Source: Gammaproteobacteria bacterium (lineage in GTDB: Bacteria; Pseudomonadota; Gammaproteobacteria; Ga0077536). From it: DNA of 64,000 bases. The stretch spans positions 1 through 64,000 of the forward strand of contig JACKNG010000004.1 in the NCBI GenBank assembly GCA_024235015.1, given 5' to 3'. The translations under genes and the position numbers were made by a program. Shown here one piece after another: positions 58,671 through 64,000 of this stretch (position 1 is the first letter of the stretch; each line of letters starts with the position of its first letter). The notes below the pieces were generated by a model. The model saw nothing but the letters and a program-made list of their open reading frames with translations. It was not told where the DNA came from and did not search any database.

Positions 58671-59903
58671 TCAGTCCGCGCGCGGGGTAAAGACGAGGTG
58701 CAGGCTGTCGAGCCCGCAGGTCAGCAGGCTGGCCTGCTGGCGGCGTGGCGGTGTCGTACCGAGCGCGACCCCGGCGTAGCGATCGAGCACGGCGTTCAGC
58801 GTCGCGCGCGCTTCGAGCCGAGCCAGCGCGAAGCCGAGGCAATGATGCAGGCCGTAACCGAAACTCAGTTGCTGACGCAGGTTGGGGCGCTCGGGATCGA
58901 AGCGCGCCGGGTCGGGAAACACCTCGGGGTCGTGGTTGGCAGCACCGAAGAAGAGCGCCACCCAGTCGCCCGCGGCGATGCGCTTGTCACCGACCTCGAC
59001 GTCGCGCGTCGCGATGCGGAACAGGCGCTGCGGCGGCCCGCCGTGGCGCAGGGCCTCGTCGATGAAGCGTTCGAGCCGCTCGCGGTCGGCCGCGAGCCGT
59101 TCGAACATACCCGGCAGGGTGGCGAGGTAGTACAGCAGGTTGGCGAGCAGGAAGGTGGTGGTCTCGGCACCGGCGACGATCAGGGTCACGCAGAAGCGGA
59201 TGACCTCCTCGGTGCTGAGGCGTTCGCCCTCGTTGTCGGCGACGAGCAGCGCCGCAATCAGTCCGTCGGCGACCGGCTCGCCGGCTTCACGCGCGGCCGC
59301 GGCGGCGCCCACCTTGTCGACGAAGTAGGCGAACAACTCGCGGTTGCTGGCCTCGCGCTCGGCCGGGGCGAGGTCGGCGGAGAGCATGAAGGCGGTGGCC
59401 CAGCGCCGGCAGTGCTCGGCATCGGCGTCGGGCAGGCCGAACAGGCGCAGCATGGCGCGGGCCGGGATGACCGAGGTGATCGCGCCGACCGCCTCGATCT
59501 CCGTATCCGGCAGGGCGGCGAGCATGTCGCCGACGATGTCGTTCAGCCAACCCTCCAGCGCCTGGATACGCTTGCGCGAGAAGGCCAGCGCAACGATGCC
59601 GCGCAGACGGTCGTGCTCGGGATTGTCGTGGTTGACCAGCATCAACGTCGGCGCCGACGAACTCTCCTGCAGCGGATCGCGCGAGGAGAAGGTCTCGTGG
59701 TCGCGGGCCGCGGCGACCACCTCGGCGTACTTCATCAGCACCCAGGCCGTGACCGGTTCGTCGGCGTCCGGGATGGTGCCGGGCGGGTAATCGCGGTAAC
59801 CCCAGGCCGGGGTCTGCGGCCGCAGGCGGGCGTAGAGGGGGTAGGGATCGGCGATGGTCTCGGGACGCGGCAGTGCGGCCACGAGTTGCTCGGTCGCGGT
59901 CAT
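58671..59903 (-). CDS. Cytochrome P450 (class I, bacterial CYP)
   Basis: Haem monooxygenase (410 aa). I-helix [17 protein letters not shown] (acid-alcohol pair ET), ExxR in [14 protein letters not shown], meander [12 protein letters not shown] and haem-Cys segment [40 protein letters not shown] is the C-helix signature. The substrate is unknown. No ferredoxin or reductase gene adjoins, so redox partners must come from elsewhere. It is divergent from a MarR-type regulator. Confidence 0.93.
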   Translation of the reverse strand: MTATEQLVAALPRPETIADPYPLYARLRPQTPAWGYRDYPPGTIPDADEPVTAWVLMKYAEVVAAARDHETFSSRDPLQESSSAPTLMLVNHDNPEHDRLRGIVALAFSRKRIQALEGWLNDIVGDMLAALPDTEIEAVGAITSVIPARAMLRLFGLPDADAEHCRRWATAFMLSADLAPAEREASNRELFAYFVDKVGAAAAAREAGEPVADGLIAALLVADNEGERLSTEEVIRFCVTLIVAGAETTTFLLANLLYYLATLPGMFERLAADRERLERFIDEALRHGGPPQRLFRIATRDVEVGDKRIAAGDWVALFFGAANHDPEVFPDPARFDPERPNLRQQLSFGYGLHHCLGFALARLEARATLNAVLDRYAGVALGTTPPRRQQASLLTCGLDSLHLVFTPRAD

Positions 59904-59930
59904 GCTCCGGCACCTTTCGTTAACTCACCG

Positions 59931-59946
59931 CACGATCAATATCGTG
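59931..59946. promoter_or_regulatory. Palindromic operator candidate between P450 and MarR genes
   Basis: CACGAT-CAAT-ATCGTG, perfect 6-bp arms, in an AT-rich patch 28 bp before the P450 start and 84 bp before the regulator start. Such a site between divergent genes is the usual place for a MarR-type repressor. Confidence 0.55.
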
Positions 59947-60029
59947 AATTATTCACCATGTAAAGTTTTAACCGGGCACAGGGGGCGGCGGGTAAACTGC
60001 CGGGCAAAGTTCATGACGGTGCCGCCCGC

Positions 60030-60542
60030 GTGCCCAAGACTCCGCCCAAGACCCCACCCGGGAAACCGGCCCGGCCGCCCGCCGACGCCGCCCGGCTGTT
60101 CCTCGAGCTCTACTACCCCATCCACTACAAGGCCGGCATCGGCGTCGAGGACGCGCTGCGCGGCGGCGAGCTCGGCCGTCACCAGGTCGCCATCCTGTGG
60201 CTGATCCATTCCGAGGGCGAAGGCGGCCGGGCGATGAATCGCAAGGCCATCGAGCGCTCGCTCAGGCAGTGGTTCGAGGTTTCGGGTGCGGCCATCACCA
60301 AGGCCATCCGCAGCATGTCCGCACCGCCGCTCAAGCTCGTGCGACTGGAGGAGGACCCGCGCTCGGGGCGCGAGAAGATCGTGCGCCTGACGCCGCGCGG
60401 CGAGGCCCACATCGAGGCCATGATCGCCCGCGGCACGGCCTACGTGCAGCGCATCATCGACCACATGGACGACGCCGAGATCGTCGACGGCCTCGCCTTC
60501 TTCCGCAGCATCGAACGCATCGTCGACGGCTTCGAAGACTGA
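60030..60542 (+). CDS. MarR-type transcriptional regulator
   Basis: A 170-aa protein, GTG start. A Pro/Lys-rich N terminus (about 1-20) precedes a winged-helix domain: ELGRHQVAILWLIHSEG (helix 1/2), RSLRQWFEVSGAAITKAIRSM (recognition helix region), RLEEDPRSGREKIVRLTPRG (wing with the Asp/Arg signature). It is divergent from the P450 gene, so local control is likely. The ligand is unknown. Confidence 0.85.
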   Translation: MPKTPPKTPPGKPARPPADAARLFLELYYPIHYKAGIGVEDALRGGELGRHQVAILWLIHSEGEGGRAMNRKAIERSLRQWFEVSGAAITKAIRSMSAPPLKLVRLEEDPRSGREKIVRLTPRGEAHIEAMIARGTAYVQRIIDHMDDAEIVDGLAFFRSIERIVDGFED

Positions 60543-60717
60543 GCAGCGGCGGCGCCGGGAGTGCCGCGCAAGCGGCACGCCAGGCAACCGTCGTGCGCGC
60601 TGGCTACCCGCGGCGGAGTGGCCTTCATCACTGTCCGGCGCCCGGCGATGCGGGCACAATCGAGCGACGCGCGCGGAACGGGGCCGGGCGCCTTGCCTCG
60701 CGGGGAGAATGCAGTCC

Positions 60718-63700
60718 ATGACCAAGCCCACGCCCGAGTCCGTGGCCGCGCTCGAACGTGAACTCGCCGCCGCGCGCGCCGCCCAGGCCGCCACGGCCGA
60801 GATCCTGGCTGCCATGAACGCTTCCCCGGGCGATCCGCAGCCGGTGTTCGAGGCCGTCGCCGACCATGCCCGTCTGCTCGCCGGCGCCGTCGGCGCCGTC
60901 GCCACCCGCCTCGATGGCGACACGCTGCACCTGGTGGCCTGGAGCGCAGCGCGCGGTTACAAGCAACGCGCCAAGAAGACTTTCGCCAACTTCCCGCGGC
61001 CACTCGACGAGAGCGCGCTGAACGCCCGCGCCATTGTCCACCGCGCGCCGGCCCAGGTACCGGACCTGAAGAAGGCCAAGGGCTTCGATCGCAAGTTGAA
61101 GCAAGCCATCCTCGAAGGCGGCGCGCACAGCCTGCTGGCCATCCCCATCCTGCACGGCGAGGACGCGCTGGGCAGCCTCATGGTGGTGCGCACCGAGCCC
61201 GGGGCCTTCGACGACGAACTGGTCGGGCTGCTGCAGGGCTTCGCCGGCCAGGCGGCGCAAGCGCTCGTCAACGCGCGCCTGATACGGGAGACACGTGAAC
61301 TACTCGAACGCCAGACCGCGACCGGCGAAGTCCTCGCCGCCATCGGCAGCTCGGTCGCCGACACCGCGCCGGTGTTCGAGAAGATCCTCGACGGCATCGA
61401 GGCCCTGATCCCGGGCGGCATCCCGGCCGTGCTGCTCATCGACGAGCACGAGCAGATCGACCTGGCCGCCTGCCGCGGCATGCCGGAAGCGGTCGCCCGC
61501 GCGCCCTTCCCCTGCCCGGTGAGCGGGACGCCGACCGCGCTCGCCATCGCCGAACAACGCGTGCTGCATTACCCGGACGTCGCCGCCGCGGCGCCGTCGC
61601 AGATGCGCTCACGGGTGAAGGCCATCGGCAACCATGCCATCGCGCTGGCGCCGATGATCTTCGAAGGCCGCGGCATCGGCTCGATCGGCGTGGTGCGCGT
61701 GCCGCCGCGCCCCTTCTCGGACAAGGAACTGGCGCTGCTCAAGACCTTCAGCGACCAGGCTGCGATCGCGGTCGAGAACGCGCGCCTGTTCAACGACACC
61801 CGCGAGGCGCTGGAATACCAGACCGCCACCGCCGACGTGCTGCGCGTGCTCGGCAACTCGATGACCGACAGCCAGCCGGTGTTCGAGACCATCCTATCCA
61901 GTGCGCAGAAGCTGCTCGATGCCAACGACGTCGGCATCGTCCTGCTCAAGGCGGATGGCACCGCGCGCATCGTCGCCGCCTGCAGCGACCGACCGGACGA
62001 ACGCAGCGTTCCGCAATCGCCGCCCGATCCGAACTCACGCACCGTGCAGCTCATCCGCGCCTGCGAGGTGTGGCACGTGCCCGATGCCGCCGCGGCGAGC
62101 GACCTGACGGCCGTACAGCGTGAGCAACTGGAACGCTACGGCAATCACTCGGGCCTGCTGGTGCCGCTCGTGTGGGAAGACCGCGGGGTCGGCGCCATCG
62201 CCGCCTTGCGTTTCCCGGTGCGGCCGTTCTCGAACAAGGAGATCCGCCTGCTGCAGACCTTCGCCGACCAGGCCGTGATCGCCATCGAGAACGCGCACCT
62301 GTTCCGCGAGACCAATGAAGCCCTGGAACGGCAGACCGCGACAGCCGAGGTGCTCGAGACCATCAGCAACTCGATTGACGACACGGCACCCGTCTTCGAA
62401 CGCATCCTCGACAGCTGCGAGCGACTGGTCAGCGCCGACCAGCTCTCCGTGCTGCTGTTCGAGGATGGCCTGATCCACCTGGCGCACACACGCGGGCCGC
62501 TGACGGCACGCGCCAGTGAGCTCTATCCCTACCCGGTGCAGGACTCGCCCTGGGCCGATGGGTTCACCGGTGAGCGGGTTCTCTACGTACCGGACTCGGC
62601 AGCCCTGGACCCCGCGCCGGCAATCATGAAAAAGGTGCGCGCACTCATCGGCGATGCTTCCTTTGTCTCGGCGCTCATGGTGCGCGGCAACCAGGTCATC
62701 GGCCTCATCAACGCCATGCGCCAACCGCCGCGGCCCTTCGCCGAAAAGGAGATCGGTCTGCTGCGCACCTTCGCCGACCAGGCCGTCATCGCCATCGAGA
62801 ACGCACGACTGTTCCGCGAGATTAACGAGGCCCTGGAGCAGCAGACCGCGACGGCGGACGTGCTCAAGGTAATCGGCACCTCGGTCGAGGACGCGGCACC
62901 GGTTTTCGAGGCCATCCTCGACAGCTGCCGGCACCTGTTCAGCACTCACCAGATCGGCCTGTTCATGGTCAACGAGCGCGACGAGATCTACCTGCCCGCG
63001 ATCCACGGCGAAGCCAGCGCCGGTGTGGCTTCCGCCTACCCCATGCCCGTTGCGGATTCGCTGTTCAACGTCCCTGCCACGTCGCTCGGCATCGAGTACT
63101 TCCCCTCCATCGCAGCGATCGAAGACAAGGCACGCGACTCCGAAATCATCCTGGAAGCCATCGGCGACCATTCGCTGCTCGTCGCGCCGATGGTCAGGGG
63201 CAGCCGAGCCATCGGCTTCATCGGTGTCGCCAACCTGCCGCCGCGGTCGTTCTCGGACAAGGAACGGTCCCTCCTCCAGACCTTCGCCGACCAGGCCGTG
63301 ATCGCCATCCAGAACGCGCGGATGTTCCGCGAGACCAACGAAGCGCTGGAACAGCAGACGGCGACGGCCGGGATCCTCAAGGTCATCGGCAACTCGGTGG
63401 CCGACACTGCACCCGTGTTCGAGGAAATCCTCACCCGCTCGGAGCACCTGTTCTCGAGCGAGGAGATCGGCATCTTCATCCTGCGCGAGGACGGCCTGCT
63501 CGATATCGCCGGCTACCGCGGCTCGGCAGCCGCGGCGGTGCGGGGCGCGAACCCGCGACCGCTCGCCGGCACCGCGACCGAGCGCGCCATGGCGGCCGGG
63601 CACGCGCTCTACTACCCGGACGTCGAGGCCGAGCCGGATCTCCCCGAGGGTGTGCGGGTGATGGCCGACCTCATCGGTAACTTCTCCATCGTGATCGCGC

Positions 63701-64000
63701 CGCTGATGTGGGAAGGGCGCGGCATCGGCTCCATCGTCGCCGTGCACACCCCGCCGCGCCCGTTCAGCACCAAGGACATATCGCTGCTGCAGACCTTCGC
63801 CGACCAGGCCGGGATTGCCATTGAGAATGCCCGACTGTTCCGCGAGACCAACGAGGCGCTGGAGCGGCAGACCGCGACCGCCGAGGTGCTCAAGGTCATC
63901 AGCAGTTCGGTCGAAGACACCGGCCCGGTGTTCGAGAAGATCATCGATTCCTGCCGGCACCTGTTCGGTACCGACCAGATCGTGGTGTTCAGCGAACACG
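60718..64000 (+). CDS. Multi-GAF sensor protein, N-terminal part (runs off right edge)
   Basis: Open from ATG 60718 to the window end, at least 1094 residues. Six complete GAF domains and the start of a seventh follow each other at a period of about 170 residues. The boundaries are marked by linkers ERQTATAEVLKVISSSVED-like at residues 199, 368, 539, 709, 880 and 1051. Each GAF ends with a near-constant helix TFADQAVIAIENARLFRETN. Related proteins end in a histidine kinase or nucleotide cyclase, but the C terminus is outside the window, so the output is unknown. An ATG at 60709 would add three residues; the frame begins 176 bp after the MarR gene. Confidence 0.88.
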   Translation, partial: MTKPTPESVAALERELAAARAAQAATAEILAAMNASPGDPQPVFEAVADHARLLAGAVGAVATRLDGDTLHLVAWSAARGYKQRAKKTFANFPRPLDESALNARAIVHRAPAQVPDLKKAKGFDRKLKQAILEGGAHSLLAIPILHGEDALGSLMVVRTEPGAFDDELVGLLQGFAGQAAQALVNARLIRETRELLERQTATGEVLAAIGSSVADTAPVFEKILDGIEALIPGGIPAVLLIDEHEQIDLAACRGMPEAVARAPFPCPVSGTPTALAIAEQRVLHYPDVAAAAPSQMRSRVKAIGNHAIALAPMIFEGRGIGSIGVVRVPPRPFSDKELALLKTFSDQAAIAVENARLFNDTREALEYQTATADVLRVLGNSMTDSQPVFETILSSAQKLLDANDVGIVLLKADGTARIVAACSDRPDERSVPQSPPDPNSRTVQLIRACEVWHVPDAAAASDLTAVQREQLERYGNHSGLLVPLVWEDRGVGAIAALRFPVRPFSNKEIRLLQTFADQAVIAIENAHLFRETNEALERQTATAEVLETISNSIDDTAPVFERILDSCERLVSADQLSVLLFEDGLIHLAHTRGPLTARASELYPYPVQDSPWADGFTGERVLYVPDSAALDPAPAIMKKVRALIGDASFVSALMVRGNQVIGLINAMRQPPRPFAEKEIGLLRTFADQAVIAIENARLFREINEALEQQTATADVLKVIGTSVEDAAPVFEAILDSCRHLFSTHQIGLFMVNERDEIYLPAIHGEASAGVASAYPMPVADSLFNVPATSLGIEYFPSIAAIEDKARDSEIILEAIGDHSLLVAPMVRGSRAIGFIGVANLPPRSFSDKERSLLQTFADQAVIAIQNARMFRETNEALEQQTATAGILKVIGNSVADTAPVFEEILTRSEHLFSSEEIGIFILREDGLLDIAGYRGSAAAAVRGANPRPLAGTATERAMAAGHALYYPDVEAEPDLPEGVRVMADLIGNFSIVIAPLMWEGRGIGSIVAVHTPPRPFSTKDISLLQTFADQAGIAIENARLFRETNEALERQTATAEVLKVISSSVEDTGPVFEKIIDSCRHLFGTDQIVVFSEH

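Noticed and set aside
61312..63900. Regular direct repeats of about 510 bp as a possible CRISPR or satellite array
   Set aside because: The repeats are in frame, encode GAF-domain linkers and are far too long and divergent for CRISPR.

Overview
The window looks like chromosome of a GC-rich (roughly two-thirds G+C) gammaproteobacterium. The evidence is gene order: hemA-prfA-prmC-moeB, lolB-ispE-tRNA-Gln-prs-rplY-pth-ychF, the pepP-ubiH-ubiI block opposite a ZapB-like gene, zapA and 6S RNA, and engB-cytochrome c4-dsbA-dgcP. Transketolase-gap-pgk-pyk clustering and duplicate c-type cytochromes would suit a Chromatiales-like, possibly lithotrophic relative, but the species cannot be read from the sequence. 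Most of the window is housekeeping DNA; many neighbouring genes overlap by a GTGA start/stop.

Layout. 1-5518 (minus): MSHA/type IV pilus-type assembly genes (an edge-truncated membrane protein, secretin MshL, ATPase MshM) behind a sigma54-dependent PrsR-like response regulator and metF. 6780-12486 (plus): tkt, gap, pgk, pyk, then a small lipoprotein. 12902-14611 (minus): two secreted proteins with PEP-CTERM/VPLPA-type sorting tails. 14738-20025 (minus): purC, two ubiquinone-pathway hydroxylases, pepP and a UPF0149 gene. 20135-21439 (plus): ZapB-like protein, zapA and 6S RNA. 21474-28339 (minus): ychF, pth, rplY, prs, tRNA-Gln, ispE, lolB and a TPR lipoprotein. 28566-32592 (plus): hemA, prfA, prmC, moeB. 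32644-33431 (minus): bfd and bfr, with a Fur-like box in the bfd promoter. 33554-39540 (plus): lemA, a GIDE-type membrane protein with an EF-hand, oligopeptidase A, an SH3/coiled-coil protein, exonuclease III, a DUF3135 gene and rpmE.

39541-40187 holds no intact gene but contains a well-supported small-RNA candidate: a sigmaE-type promoter, two C-rich hairpins and a terminator, next to engB, the chromosomal position of Spot 42/ErsA-type RNAs. Then follow engB (minus), cytochrome c4, dsbA, a dgcP-like diguanylate cyclase, a CPA-type antiporter (minus), and a pstS gene with a Pho box but no pstCAB. tRNA-Arg(CCG) at 47275-47351 has a decayed second copy exactly 179 bp away. A tandem c5-type cytochrome, uvrD, pmbA, a 23-bp perfect inverted-repeat element, sthA and a moxR-DUF58-transglutaminase operon follow.

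58258-60542 is a small accessory module: a SnoaL-like protein and a cytochrome P450, divergent from a MarR-type regulator with a palindrome between them. The window ends inside a very long protein made of tandem GAF domains (six complete, a seventh cut by the edge), with linkers nearly identical from repeat to repeat.
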